Part shown: one piece after another, positions 21,443 through 32,589 of the stretch | Position numbering within the stretch: position 1 is the first letter of the stretch | How the letters are laid out: each line of letters begins with the position of its first letter | Assembly: GCA_012845835.1 (NCBI GenBank) | Contig: JABAKD010000021.1 | Span: 11,643,199 to 11,707,198 of the forward strand | Direction of reading: 5' to 3' | From: Undaria pinnatifida | Lineage: Eukaryota > Sar > Phaeophyceae > Laminariales > Alariaceae | DNA: 64,000 nt | Program-made: the position numbers and the translations under genes | The notes under the pieces: generated by a model | The model's database searches: none | What the model saw: the letters and a program-made list of their open reading frames with translations, nothing else | Told to the model about the DNA's origin: nothing

Positions 21443-21510
21443 CCAGGTATGGTATGGTATGGTGTGGTATGGTATAGTAATGGTATGGTACGGTACGGGC
21501 TCTTGTTGCG
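21443..21510 (+). repeat. GGTAT pentanucleotide repeat
   Basis: Interrupted (GGTAT)n followed by GGTAC variants. Confidence 0.85.
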
Positions 21511-21585
21511 GGTTTTTTTTTGTCTGGTGTACTTGGTGTTTGTGGTGTCCGGTCACCCTCTTCCCCCCCCCCCTACACCTCCTTT

Positions 21586-21645
21586 GTACGGTGATCACCG
21601 TACTTTGTACGGCGATCGTCGTACGTTGTACGGTGAAGACCGTAC
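21586..21645. repeat. Three tandem 18-bp palindromes, 21-bp period
   Basis: GTACGGTGATCACCGTAC (21,586-21,603) is a perfect palindrome. Near-palindromes of the same length follow at 21,607-21,624 and 21,628-21,645, spaced by 3 bases. The arms are conserved while the centres vary. Confidence 0.9.
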
Positions 21646-24481
21646 GTAACTGTATTGGATAGTATCCTGTTGGCTTCTGTCGAGAATGTTGAAATATCTA
21701 GCGTAGTGTGGTTTGACTTGTTTATGCGTCGTCCGCTAGGCCGGTATTTAGCGGAATATCTTGCGGGGCCGAGAGAGAGCGTTGGAACAAAGATCAAGCG
21801 CCCGGTTTCGTTTGGCGATCGTTTCCTTTCATTTTCATGTATGCGTGCGAACCAGGCATGCATGTCTTGTGAGATTGGCTGAGCTGTGATAGGCATGCAT
21901 GTCTTTTGAGATTGGTTTGAGCTATGATATACGTTAGACGGGCGCCGTGTTAGCCATGCCTTTGAGATTGTGTGATAAAGCAGATATGTCTTCGAAATTG
22001 TGGAACCAGGCATGTCTTCGAGATCGTTGTTGGCGTTCTGTTAGACGGGGGGTGACCGCGGCCAACACGCTGAAAACATGCGCTCGTGGAAGACAACGCG
22101 CAGGGAGTTGCGGTAGGTCTTCGGCGGGACGAAGTTGGGGTACCGGGGGCCAATGCTCATCGTCGGTGTGGTTGCCTTTGCCCTTGCCCGCGGCGTCCCC
22201 AGGTGGATCTCAGCTGGAAACCCACCGCGGAGTAGCAACGCCGAATCACCGCAAGCGCAACCCACCACCAACAAGCAAACATAGCGATCACTGCAGTATA
22301 CAGGCGGTGGGTAGGGTAGGTATAGGTGGGTATAGGTAGGTGTAGGTAGGTAAGTAGAATTCCTCACCCCTTTGCTGTCTGTCGCATTCGGTCGGATGGA
22401 ACTTAACTTAAGAAGGCGGTTTTGTTTCCCCCCAGTCGGACAACCATTTTCCCCCAGTCGGACTACCAATTCTATTGATGATTCTTCCCATTCATGACGA
22501 CGGGTCATGACTTATAATAGTCAGTCGGGTTTCTTTCGTCTTTCGTCGAGGCGAGGACGTACGTATACGATGACAGTACGTATTGCATGATACCATCGCG
22601 AGCGAGGGGGCTGAACGTTTTTTTTTCTTTCTTTCTTTTCTGCCGGACGGTGTACAGACAACGAAGAGGAGCTCGCGGTCGGTCGCGAGACCGTTGTCGG
22701 CTTCAATTGATTAGGTTTTTGCCCCTCCCGCCCTTTTGTTGCGTACCTAGGTAGTATATAACGCTCGCGTAGTTGCCGCGCTTGTGGAAAACCCGTCGTT
22801 TAGTTTTTTCTTGCTGTAGTTGTGTGTGAACACGGGCCCGGAGTTTTCGGGCGTGGTGTGCGAGCGCAATAACAAGGAACGCCGCTACGCGATTAGTCAG
22901 GAACAGCAGTGCTGCTGCCGGCGGTGCTGCTGTTGCTGCTGCTTGTGGTTATCGCTGCACTGCTGCTGCTGTCTCCTCCTAATATTTATATGATAGCTTT
23001 AGTCGCGTTTGTTTTGGAGTCGGGTTGGGTTGTGTAGTGTTTTGTATGACGTAAACCGCAGCTTATTATTATTGTGGACCTTTCGGGTTAGACTGCTAAG
23101 AGATTAAGGCGGGGAGATGAGATGTTGTTTTAGTTCGCCCATTGTTGACGTTTTGGGGGGGAGGGGGGGTTGGGGTGGGATGGGGCTATGTCAAAAAAAG
23201 GAAGATTGAATTGCGGATGGATCCGTCGATTATTTGGTTGATTGGGTTATGCTTAGGTGGTGGTAGGGTGTGCTATTTATATCTTCTGCTGCTGTTTACC
23301 TTGTAGTTTGCGTTCGTTCGCCGATAAACGTTGTTTTCGGTTGTGAGCTGTGAGCCCGTTCCCGGGCTTGGCCGTGATTCGTGTGTATTTTTTTGGAAAC
23401 GACCAAACCAAACAAAAATGCAGCGGGGGGAAACCTGGTACATACCAGTTACCTATCTTTAATGAGTGGTTCTGAGTTGGTTGTTATCTATATTTTTTAC
23501 CAGGTACATATTTATTATATCGACATTCTAAACGAATTGACATAGGAAAAAACAAAGGAAAACAAGATCATCGGGTTCTACGTGCTGGGCAGTGAACCCC
23601 ACCCTGATTATGTCTGCGTCGCTGACGTGGACGCTTAATTTGTCAGGCCTCGAATGTTTGCCTTTTTTTGCAGAGTTTGGCGACACGACCGGGGTGATAA
23701 CACACCGTTGAGCTTACTACGGTGTTACCAGGCACCCTCTAACCGCCTTACGCATTCGAGCAGCTCGATGCTCCGTCCCCGTTAACTTCTAGCCTAGAGC
23801 TTCCACCGTCCACGAATGGGCACTCCGCAGGGGGCTCGGCTTGGACTTTTTGGAGGAGGACGAGGGTCTGTCTGCTGCTGTTGCAGCATGCTGCTCGAAT
23901 CATTTTTTCATAGAAGGCACGAAAAAAAGCAAGGCAGTATTTCAACCGCCCTCCTATCACGGCACATCATCCAACTCCTCCTTTGGTGTACCATGTTCTT
24001 GTCGCCGCCCCTCCTGCGCCTTTGCTTGCAGTTAGCATCGATGCCAGTCGGGTCAACAGCAGCACGCCCACGACTCCCCTGTATGTCGCGTACTGTATGT
24101 CGTGCCCTCTCTCGACCAGCACGTGCAAAAACCTAACACTATGTAACAGTAGGCCGTCCTATCTCCTCGAATTAGTCGATTCTTCTCTTCGAAATTCTTC
24201 AAGGTAAAGCAAGTGAAGTGATAGCGTACTGACTGGGTGTGAGAACACAACAAAACAAGCTAGACCAAAAAAAAGAGAAGTAAAGGAAAAAAGAAAAACA
24301 GAAAAAGAAAAAAAAGGAAAGCGAAACAAACGACAGGTGTTCTGAAGGATGTGATGCAAGAAGATCGGGAAGAAAAGGGAAGGTTGCAATTGCCAGAGGA
24401 ACACCATACGTGCTGAAGAGGAACAGATACCCTTTGTTAGTTGCATGGGTACAACAACACGAAGAAGGTAATGTGACAAGT
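21646..24481. other. Long spacer, no gene recognised
   Basis: Contains a CTG/GCTGCTG-rich patch near 22,900-22,975, a G-run near 23,155-23,168 and TACCAGGTA-type motifs at ~23,430 and ~23,498. A purine-rich A/G tract lies at 24,260-24,330. No splice-consistent coding chain was found on either strand. Confidence 0.5.
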
Positions 24482-25213
24482 CGTGGTCCCGGTAAGGTGT
24501 GAGGGAAGGGACGCAGGGGTATCAGCTTCGCTTGGAGACAGCACCGGTTCTTCTTTGTAGATTTTCTATTATTGGCGTTGAACTATGAGAAGCTCGAGGA
24601 GACAGGAAATGAGGAGTGAGAGCATGGGGGTGGGGTGAGGCTCACGGAGTTCGCTTCCCCCCGGCATTGCTGCTGTGCTCTCTTCTGGACCTTTACCTAT
24701 GGAACGTACAAGGAACGTTCTCTTAGATATTCTATGTTCCTATGGGTGCTTAAGGCGCTTACATCTATCTATCTTGTCCAGAGGAGGAACGTTCCATACC
24801 CAGAATACTCTTGTGGTTTAAGCTAGCTAGATTCTACGGGTTATCTTCTCCACTCAGAATATTCCGTTCAAGAGAATCTTCTTGTGGCCGAAGACCAGGA
24901 CTCTGCGGGCTATCTTACGGAATCTGTTGCCAGCTATACTGAAACTCTATTACATTGGCCCACCCCGAATAGTCGTATATGCAGACCTCAATACGGTCGA
25001 AGGGTGACGACAAAGTTTATCCCAAAAGACCGGGAAAGGGGGTCGAAGATGCAGCTATTCGAAACAAAGACATGAGGCTACCTGGTATATGATTTTCCCA
25101 CACCTCGTAATGAGACCTAAACGCCACGGATAGAACCATTCCCAAGAGCAGATCGCTGAAATAAAGTCCATTACAAAATAGAGGAAGACAGAAAACCAAG
25201 AATGGGGCATCGG

Positions 25214-26335
25214 CTACAGGACCGACCGCGCGTCCGCCTGCGAAAGGACGCGTCGGCGTGGTCGGAACCTGCTAGGCCGGGTATTTATGGACGTCTGCGA
25301 AAGCCTTCGCTCGAGCCTCCACGCCACAAGCGCCCGTCGACCGTCATAGGTCCCGATCGGGCTGTCGTTATCCTGGTGGACGGGTGGGGGACCGTCGCCA
25401 GCGTGGGCGTGTCCGCGGTGGGATAGAGCGGCGTCGATGCCGTGGGCGCGGCCGTCGTCGGGGGGGGGGGGGGGGCGTATAGTGTCATCGGGACGGGGTA
25501 TTCTATCGGGTTCCACACGTAGCCGCAGCCAGCGTTGTTGTGGAAGTGACGAAGGGCGAGTACCAGGGTGTTGGTGGCCTTGATGAACTCATCGGATACA
25601 CTAGCGGTGGCGGCACGGGCCTGGACGAACGCGACCGATGGTTCGCTATCGGGGGTGAATAACCTCACAGGCGGTGTGCCGCCGATGACACATCAGAGAA
25701 AGCTGCTCCGCGTGAGCTTTGCATGCAGCGGAGTCTGGCGTTGCAGAAATCCCAATCAATTGACTCGCGCGAAAAAAAAACGTCGGTCGTGAGGATGCCA
25801 AGGAAGTAGCGGGGGGCAAGGGCTGGGCAGGCGATGGCACCTGGTACGTTGTGGTAACCGGCTGGGCCGGCGGCGGCAGCTGGAATGTAGTGGTCCCAGG
25901 CGTCACGGTGAACGCATTGGTTGCCTCGACCTGCAGCGGCTGTGCCCGCAAGGTCACAGGCACTAAGGGTTGCGTGGGGGGGAGGGCGAGCGGCTGCGGT
26001 TGGGCCGGAGTGGCCGCGGTCGCAGCTGTAGCCGTATATGACGGCGAGAACGGGTTCGTGGAGAGGGTTGGGGAGAGAGGAAGCCTCAGCAAGAGCTCGG
26101 CGCTCTCCTTAAGCTGGAGAACCAGCTGCTCGTGGTGGGCTTGAAGCACCGCGCGACGTTCGCGGAAGACCGCGCGGTGGCCCTGGGTGATCCCCGGGTC
26201 CGAGATAGCGCTTGCAGAGTCCTGCGAAGTGTTTTTTGGTTTGACAATGGGCTCCCGCTCGGCACCGGAGGTGCCTGCTCCCAGTCCAACGACCGCACAC
26301 ATCCCAATCCAGGAACAGCCTTTCGCCGCCCGCAC
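25214..26335 (-). pseudogene. Gag-like remnant of the 24.5-27.4 kb element
   Basis: Minus-strand sequence with coding character: a helical Glu/Leu/Arg segment (EQLVLQLKESAELLLRLPLS) followed by long Pro/Ala/Thr-rich stretches, typical of gag-type proteins in algal Ty3/gypsy elements. No zinc knuckle was found. Assignment as gag rests on neighbourhood and composition. Broken. Confidence 0.4.
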
Positions 26336-26339
26336 CCTA

Positions 26340-27270
26340 TTCCCCGCGCGTCTACGTTCCTATGCTGATGCGCCCCTGGGTGCTCAACACATGCCACGCC
26401 GACACCTCCCTACACCTTGGAGTTTCCCGGACGGTTCACATGCTGGCACGGTTTTTCTGGTGAATCGGCATGGACGTCTACGCCCGCTGGTAGATCCGCC
26501 GCTTCCTTCACTTCCAGAGGCGCCAAACCTCCCGACACACCACCCGCTGGCCGACCCTTTCCCTCAATTTACCCAACGGCCCTGGCATCACCGTCAGCGT
26601 CTTCTACTTCGGGCCCCCACTTGTCACACCGCGCGGGAACGTGCACATTCTTTTATTTACTGACCGTTTCAGCCGCCGGGCCGACATGTTCGCTGTCTCG
26701 GCAGAGAACTTCACGGCCACCGGAACTGCCGACATCCTGCTCAATGAGTACATCCCTCTCTGGGGGTGCCCGGTGACGCTCCTCTCCGACAATGGTCCAA
26801 CAATTCACCTCCAAGTTGGCGACCATCGTCTACGACCGCGTTGGCATCCGCAAGGTCAACACCAGCGCCTACTACCCCTGCACCAACGGCGGCGTCGAGC
26901 GGATCACCCATGTACTGGCTCAGATGCTCTCCATGGTTGGCAACGAGAAGCAAACCGACTGGGACGTGCTACTGCCGCACGTGTCGGCGGCCTATAACAA
27001 CTCCGTCAACGTTGCCACCGGGCTTGCGCCCAACGAGATTCACATCGGCTGCCTACCCCGCCCCCCGCTCTCGACTTTCAAACCCGACAACATCGGCGGT
27101 CACCAGAGCCTGGATCGCGACCACCTGGTCTACATCAACCTTGCCATCGACCGACAACAACGCATCAACTCCCTCGTCCGCGAGCTCCACCGACTCACCA
27201 TCTCGCGTCTACAACGCCGCAACGCGCTCATCATGGCCGCCCTCCTCCTTTCCTGTCTCCTCATAGCTCC
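26340..27270 (+). pseudogene. Integrase remnant, Ty3/gypsy type
   Basis: Recognisable blocks are HILLFTDRFSRRADMF, then the SDN region, then NGGVERITHVLAQML and AYNNSVNVATGLAPNEIH. These match the rve integrase core, with the D-x(n)-D pattern and the AYN-TG-P block of Ty3/gypsy enzymes. It is clearly related to, but distinct from, the integrase at 35,540-36,600. The element is broken. Confidence 0.8.
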
Positions 27271-27368
27271 ACGCCAATAATAGAAATCTACAAAGAAGAA
27301 ACGGTGCTGTCTCCAGGCGAAGCTGATATCCTTGCGTCCCTTCCCTCACACCTTCCCGGCACCACGAT

Positions 27369-27466
27369 GCTATAAGGCTTAGTTTGGGTAAGCTATTGGT
27401 TAACCTTTTGCAAGTGGTTAAACGGACTAATACCCCACTAATTCCTTGACAAATGGCGTAGCCCGG
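27369..27466 (+). repeat. S3 SINE-like repeat copy 1
   Basis: Begins GCTATAAGGCTTAGTTTGGG and ends near CCCCACTAATTCC. It matches copies at 29,276 and 29,569 and abuts the right end of the inverted element. Confidence 0.85.
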
Positions 27467-27529
27467 GATAGCTTCTGAGATCGGGTCGACACGGGCGAAG
27501 GCTACACTAAGTTTCACACTTTTGGAGTG

Positions 27530-27990
27530 TGTAACGGCACGCCTTTTTCTGATTTCAGTCGGGAGTTCCGTGTGCTAGTATCGGCAATCACGGGGAGTGA
27601 GCGTGTTTTGTCCCCGGGGACGGATGTCGTACTGGAGGTGGTTAGGATGGCGGTCAACGAGTAGTTTCCGACGCTCATGCCTACGTTATACCCTGGCTCG
27701 AAGGCTACGGACCCACGGCCATACGCCTCGTTAGATGCCATGTGGAAAGCGTTCAGTGACTTGGCGCACAATAAGACACCTGCCGTCAACGGCGAAAAAC
27801 ATTTTTCTCTACCTGTTTCTTCGACGGGATCGCGGTCATCCGCCCCGTCGGGGCCCCGGCCCGCCGTTCATGGGCGCGGCCAGGGCCGACTGCTGTCCCA
27901 GTCGCCTTCTTGGCAGACGGGTTCGAGCCATAATCCGATTGTCATGCCGATTGTTGCTTCCACCGACCCCTGGCTCGACAAATAGTCCAA
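27530..27990 (+). pseudogene. Unidentified coding remnant, possibly element-derived
   Basis: Mixed-composition coding character on the plus strand, e.g. VLSPGTDVVLEVVRMAVNE and TDPRPYASLDAMWKAFSDLA, then a Ser/Pro/Gly-rich tail. The style resembles a gag-like N-terminal domain of an LTR element, but no family motif is present. It looks broken. I do not assign a function. Confidence 0.35.
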
Positions 27991-28099
27991 CTGCTGGCCC
28001 CTAGAAGAACAACACTATGCAGAAGTTTTCGCTGTTAGTGCCTCGTTTAAGACCGACGACCCTCCTCTCTGGAGCGGCCTCCTCACGCCCTCTGCCCGC

Positions 28100-28385
28100 G
28101 CGATTTATCACAATAAATGCTGTTGCACGGACAAAACAACACAAAGAAGATAACTGCTGTATTACGGAAAAAACAAAACGAAGTAGAGGAAGAGGATACC
28201 GGCATAACGCTGGTGGGGAGGGACATAAGGGAGCAAACAAGAAAGAAAAAAAGAAAAGGAAAAAAGAAAGGACGACAGCAAGTAATAACTGTCGCTTTTG
28301 CGCTCCCCCCATTGAACTCAACGAAAACAAAGCAGAAACTACCACTCGCTGTAGAGGGTTCAGGGCTATATAGCACACCCTCGAC
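28100..28385. other. Spacer with purine-rich tract
   Basis: A/G-rich sequence (28,220-28,290) downstream of the LINE fragment on the minus strand. It may include the LINE 3' tail. No gene. Confidence 0.4.
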
Positions 28386-28875
28386 TTAACTAGTCGAACT
28401 GGTACCTTGCCACACGATCTGCCACTTCGTTTCTGCATTCATCGCTGTATCAGTACGGCTGCTTCCCCCCCCCGCCCCCACGGTTTCCCGTGGTTGCTGC
28501 TCTTGGCGTCCTCTGCTGTGAGGCGTTTCCAGCTCTTCTCCGCCTCGTCCGTGCCACCTCTTCATGAAGCGGTCCGCCGCGTCGACGATCTCCCGGTGCC
28601 AGTTCCCACTCTTCTTAGCCGCCCTCGGCCATCCCACAGTCTATACTCCGAACAGTAAAGGGGAGCTATCCGTGGACCCCTCGGTTGCTTCGAATGCCCT
28701 GATATCGTCTACCAGACACTGGGCCCACAGTTCTTTTTTGGGCGGCCTCGTCCCGGGTTCACCCCACCAGCCATCGTCCCGAACATCACGCGATGGGTCA
28801 GTCGCTCATTGCTCGTCCGTTGTACGGCTCCCGCAAAGAGGAGGCGTCGTTTGCGGATAAAAAATAATACCATCA
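28386..28875 (-). mobile_element. 5'-truncated LINE, C-terminal end of ORF2
   Basis: The minus strand reads RRLLFAGAVQRTSNERLTHR and VMFGTMAGGVNPGRGRPKK, then WAQCLVDDIRAFEATEGSTD, then WPRAAKKSGNWHREIVDAAD and RFMKRWHGR. The F-A-G-x-V-x-R ... V-x-F-G-x-x-x-G-G ... G-R-P-K-K ... D-D-[IL]-R-A-F pattern is the usual tail of algal and oomycete non-LTR reverse-transcriptase proteins (family knowledge). At least two frame changes and a stop after the LLFGV phrase show it is dead. Truncation near 28,875 removes the catalytic RT domain. Confidence 0.75.
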
Positions 28876-28967
28876 TCATACGTCTGGTACCTGGTACCTG
28901 GGTGTGTACCAGACTGACTGGCATGAGAGTGCTTTTCTAAAAGAATATTGCCGCTATTTTATAAAAA

Positions 28968-29060
28968 ATATTTCAAGGACGTCAGCCGTGAGTTCGACGA
29001 ATCTCGGGTCTATACTAATCTTTGCAAGCTGCGTTGTTGATGCTTGTAGTATACTCTATG
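28968..29060 (+). repeat. R3 repeat, + copy
   Basis: AATATTTCAAGGACGTCAGC, GTGAGTTCGACGAAT, TTTGCAAGCTGCG. Matches 39,052-39,140 and, inverted, 4,350-4,412. Confidence 0.75.
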
Positions 29061-29275
29061 GGTGAGTTTTTTTCTGGGAGGGGTCCTATTTTGTGTCCAC
29101 TATAATGATTAGTGTTGGTGTTTTTACTTCAGGTGGGGAATGTTGAGCTAGATCTAACACCGTATCTATTTTATAAATTTAGTGCTGCAGTTTCCACTAT
29201 ACTGCTCTATCATATGTATGGTAGGTGGTTTATTTCGTTTTTTCTCCCCCCCGCTCTAATATCGGGAGTACTGTT

Positions 29276-29430
29276 ATAAGGCTTAGTTTGGGTAAGCTAT
29301 TGGTTAACCTTTTGCAAGTGGTCAAACGGACTAATACCCCACTCATTCCTGAAAAAATGGCGTCCGTCGTCGACAGACCATGTTTTTTTGTAAGTCGTGG
29401 GTTCAAATTCCACATCCACCATGAAAAACT
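29276..29430 (+). repeat. S3 SINE-like repeat copy 2, with tRNA T-arm
   Basis: Same head as at 27,369. Downstream it has a tRNA-type T-arm: GTGGG (29,397-29,401), loop TTCAAAT, TCCAC (29,409-29,413), followed by ATCCACCA. The B-box-like GGTTCAAATTCC points to a tRNA-derived repeat. No cloverleaf of normal length can be drawn, so it is not a tRNA gene. Confidence 0.7.
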
Positions 29431-29568
29431 TTTTCAGACTTTCCCACATGTCGAACTTGAAAAATACTCTCCCCGGTATCCCCAGGGAATGCAACGGCTT
29501 GGATATTGACAGGTCCGCCCGAATATCCGGCCGAGCTGCTATCCCGCCGTTTCAGGGGGGAAGAGTGC

Positions 29569-29652
29569 TATAAGGCTTAGTTTGGGCAAGCTATTGGTTA
29601 ACATTTTGCAAGTAAGTGGTCAAACGGACTAATACCCTACTAATATCTCAAT
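29569..29652 (+). repeat. S3 SINE-like repeat copy 3, truncated
   Basis: Repeats the GCTATAAGGCTTAGTTTGGG head and the CAAACGGACTAATACCC block, then breaks off before the T-arm. Confidence 0.8.
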
Positions 29653-30039
29653 AACAGTACGAATACGGAGTATTATTAGTTATCTAATATGTAGGCCAAT
29701 GGTCTACGTATAAATGTGATTTTTTTTTTCCCCGTCGGGCACATCTCTTCGTGCTCGCACCTTTGCCCGAAACGTCGGGTCGGGTGGGCACAATTCGACC
29801 GTCGGGCTCACGTTGCCGGAGGTTTGGGCGCGATCCGTGAAGTGTGTCGCGCGTGGCAAGCCTTTAAAACATTTTTGGCCTTGGGCACACTTAAGGCGAA
29901 TCCCCGGGATTTCTGCACCATCCCCGGGGATTAGGTTTCTGCATCCCCTATCCCCGTGTACGCACGTAAGATTTGGATGCAAACCGGGTTTTTCGGCTCG
30001 TAGAGGGTACACGCACATTTCCCTATTTATTTTTGCACA
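29653..30039. other. Spacer, nothing recognised
   Basis: No gene or family match identified. Confidence 0.45.
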
Positions 30040-31011
30040 GAGCACCACGCTACGATCCTGCCTACCAGCAGCAGTCCAGCCCCCTAGCAGCAGCAGCCTG
30101 CAACTCTATGCGCGTGCGGCTGCTGTTGTTGTAGGTGATTACTTTGATCGGAGCCTGCGATGCTCTACCCGCCTATACTATCTCTCGCTGCTGCTGCTTC
30201 TGCTGCTTCTGTCAAGTAGTGACATGCCGGCGTAAATTGTAAGGATCATTTGAATATCACATTAGTACTCAAACGGTCCTTATATTTATGTTAATGTTGG
30301 TGTGTCTCTTATGTGATACCGTACCATACCAAGAGAGCACAACGCTACAACTCTGCCGCATAGCAGCAGCGGTAGGCAACACCATTTATGTAAGATCGCA
30401 GATGACAGACAGCAGACAACATGCGGAGAGCACAGCGCTAGTTTGCGATGCTCGACCCGCCTCTACGCCACTACTTTTCGCTGCTGCTACTGCTGCTTCT
30501 GCTGCTTCTGTCAGGTGACATGCCGGCGTAAAGTGTAAGAATCGTTTGAATATCACATTAGTGGTAAAACGGTCCTTATATTTACGTTCATGTTGTTGTT
30601 CTTCTTGTATGACACTGTACAGTTGTACCATACCAAGAGAGCACAACGCTACAAACTTTAACCCACAGCAGCAGCGGCAGGCAGCAATATTTATGTAAGA
30701 TCGCAGATGACAGACAGCATACAACATGCGGAGAGCACAGCGCTAGTCTGCGATGCTCTACCCGCCTCTACGCCACTACTTCTTGCTGCTGCTACTGCTG
30801 CTTCTGCTGCTTCTGCTGCTTCTGCTGCTGCTTCTGTCAAGTGACATGCCGGTGGCAAGTGTAAGGATCGTTTGAATATCACATTAGTACTCAAACGGTC
30901 CTTATATTTATGTTCATGTTGGTGTTCTTCTTATATGATACCGTACCATACCAAGAAAGCACAACGCTACAAACTCTACCCCACAGCAGCAGCGGTAGGC
31001 AACAGTATTTA
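30040..31011 (+). repeat. ~300-bp tandem repeat, about three units
   Basis: The anchor GACATGCCGG recurs at 30,221, 30,517 and 30,842. Each unit carries AAACGGTCCTTATATTTA, ACCATACCAAGAGAGCACAA, a GATCGCAGATGACAGACAGC segment and a CTGCTGCTTCTG tract of variable length. Pieces of the same unit also sit at 33,509-33,605 and ~34,010-34,075. Confidence 0.9.
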
Positions 31012-31689
31012 TTATAAAAAATGAAAATACACTCCAGCTAGTGTGAGATCGAAGATTTCGTCGAAACTCATCTTTGCAAGCTGTGTGTGATACTCCGATC
31101 GCGCGTATTACGAGTTGTGTGTCCTCATTGAGGATATAGGTCGGCGACTCCCCTTACAACTACAGTGTAGCTATCAGGGTCAACAGGGTGATGTTAGTCA
31201 GTCTGTGCGCGGAAACTATACAACCCGTTTCTGAGGGGGACCAAATCTGACAGCTGTGGAGGGAAATGTATCCGTTTATCAAGTGAATCCTGTAAGTCGA
31301 ATAACCGGTGAGGGGGGGGCGGAGTTTTGAAGGACGTGGGGGCCTGGTTTTGATCAAAAGCGAGCGGGTTTGGAGGGGGGGGGGGGGAAGGGGGGGGGGG
31401 GGGGGGCGGACGGGCGGGCAATTTGTGCGTGGAAGCTATAAATCATTGTAAGGAGATAAATCTGACGGTTTTGGAAAAGAAAAAATAAAATAAAATAAAA
31501 TAAAAATGCACCAGTTTATGATAGGGGGGGGGTTGGGGCGGGGGTGGGGCGTGTGGGGCCGCTCAATCTGTGCGTGGAAACTATACAATGTTTTGAGGGG
31601 ATAAATATGACGGTTTGGGAAATAATGCATCAGTTTATCATGTATATCCTGGGGTAAGTCGTACAATCAGTGAGTAGAGAGAGGGCGGA

Positions 31690-32420
31690 GTGTTCGAGGG
31701 GGTGGGGGTTGGATGGGGTGGGGGGATTGGGGAGGTGGGGGGTGGGGCCGGGGGGGGGGGGGGGGGTGGAGGGGGCGTGGGGGGGGGGAAAGGAAGGGTT
31801 TTAGGTGAGGGGTTTGTTATACGTGTGGTGCTAGGTCTAGGCGATGGTGCGGGTGGTGGGGAAGAAGGGGGCGTTCGGGGCGGGGGGGGGGGGGGAAAGC
31901 AGCGGCATGGATGGCTCTAGAAAGATAATAAGGTGATATCCAGTGCGTGAAGTGTTTATTAATCTGGCGGATTTCGATATTAGGTGGGGCGTTTGAGCAA
32001 GGGAAAGCGAGAAGGGAGGGGGGGGGGAGGGAGGGGGGGTTAGGAGGTTTAGGTCACAAATAATATTCAAATACACTCCGGCTGTGAGATCAAAGATATG
32101 TAGGGGTTTGTTATATACGCGTGGTGCTAGGTCTAGGCGATCGTGCGGGTGGTTGGAAAAGAGGGGGCGTTGGAGGGGGGGTTGAGGGGGGTGGGGGGAA
32201 AGAATGAAAACTACGTCATGGATGGTCAGAAAGATAATGACGTGATATCAACTGCGTATAGGTGTTTATTACTCTGGCCGATTTCGATTGTGAGTGGGGC
32301 GTTTGGACAAACTAGGCGGAAAGGGGGAGGGGGGGGGGGGGAGGGATCGGGGGAGGGTGAGGGTTTTTTGAACAAGAGGGATCGGGGGAGGGGGAGGGGA
32401 GGGGGGGGCGGGACATTTCA
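31690..32420 (+). repeat. G-rich tandem units inside R1
   Basis: A phrase containing GTGGTGCTAGGTCTAGGCGA, a poly-G stretch, ATGGATGG...AAGATAAT and CGATTTCGAT...GTGGGGCGTTTG is repeated at least twice (about 31,820 and 32,120). The poly-G blocks vary in length and create Gly/Val-rich or Pro-rich open frames with no coding value. Confidence 0.8.
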
Positions 32421-32589
32421 ATATGTGCGTATCATCTGCCTGGTAATGTTTACTATTCTAGAAGGTTTGATTAGATGCAGTATGCAACCCAGTGTTCAAC
32501 TGTATGTAATAAATAACGTGTTAAATCTTCATTAGTTTGTTGTTGCACATGGATCGAAAGCTAGAATATTTTATACGGAGTAGAATATT

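Larger units (their letters stand above)
24482..27368. mobile_element. Broken Ty3/gypsy-type element remains flanked by inverted repeats
   Basis: The outer ~140 bases on each side are inverted copies of each other (24,482-24,630 against ~27,225-27,368), ending in CGTGGT...CCGG. Inside, the left part carries Pro/Ala-rich gag-like sequence on the minus strand and the right part an integrase region on the plus strand. The inverted repeat reaches into the end of the integrase region. A head-to-head arrangement of two element ends, or an internal inversion, therefore fits best. The element is a fossil with several breaks; no reverse transcriptase is seen. Age is probably moderate: the inverted arms differ at roughly one base in ten. 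Confidence 0.6.

Noticed and set aside
29345-29420. tRNA gene at the S3 T-arm
   Set aside because: Only the T-arm folds; no acceptor or anticodon arm of normal geometry can be drawn.
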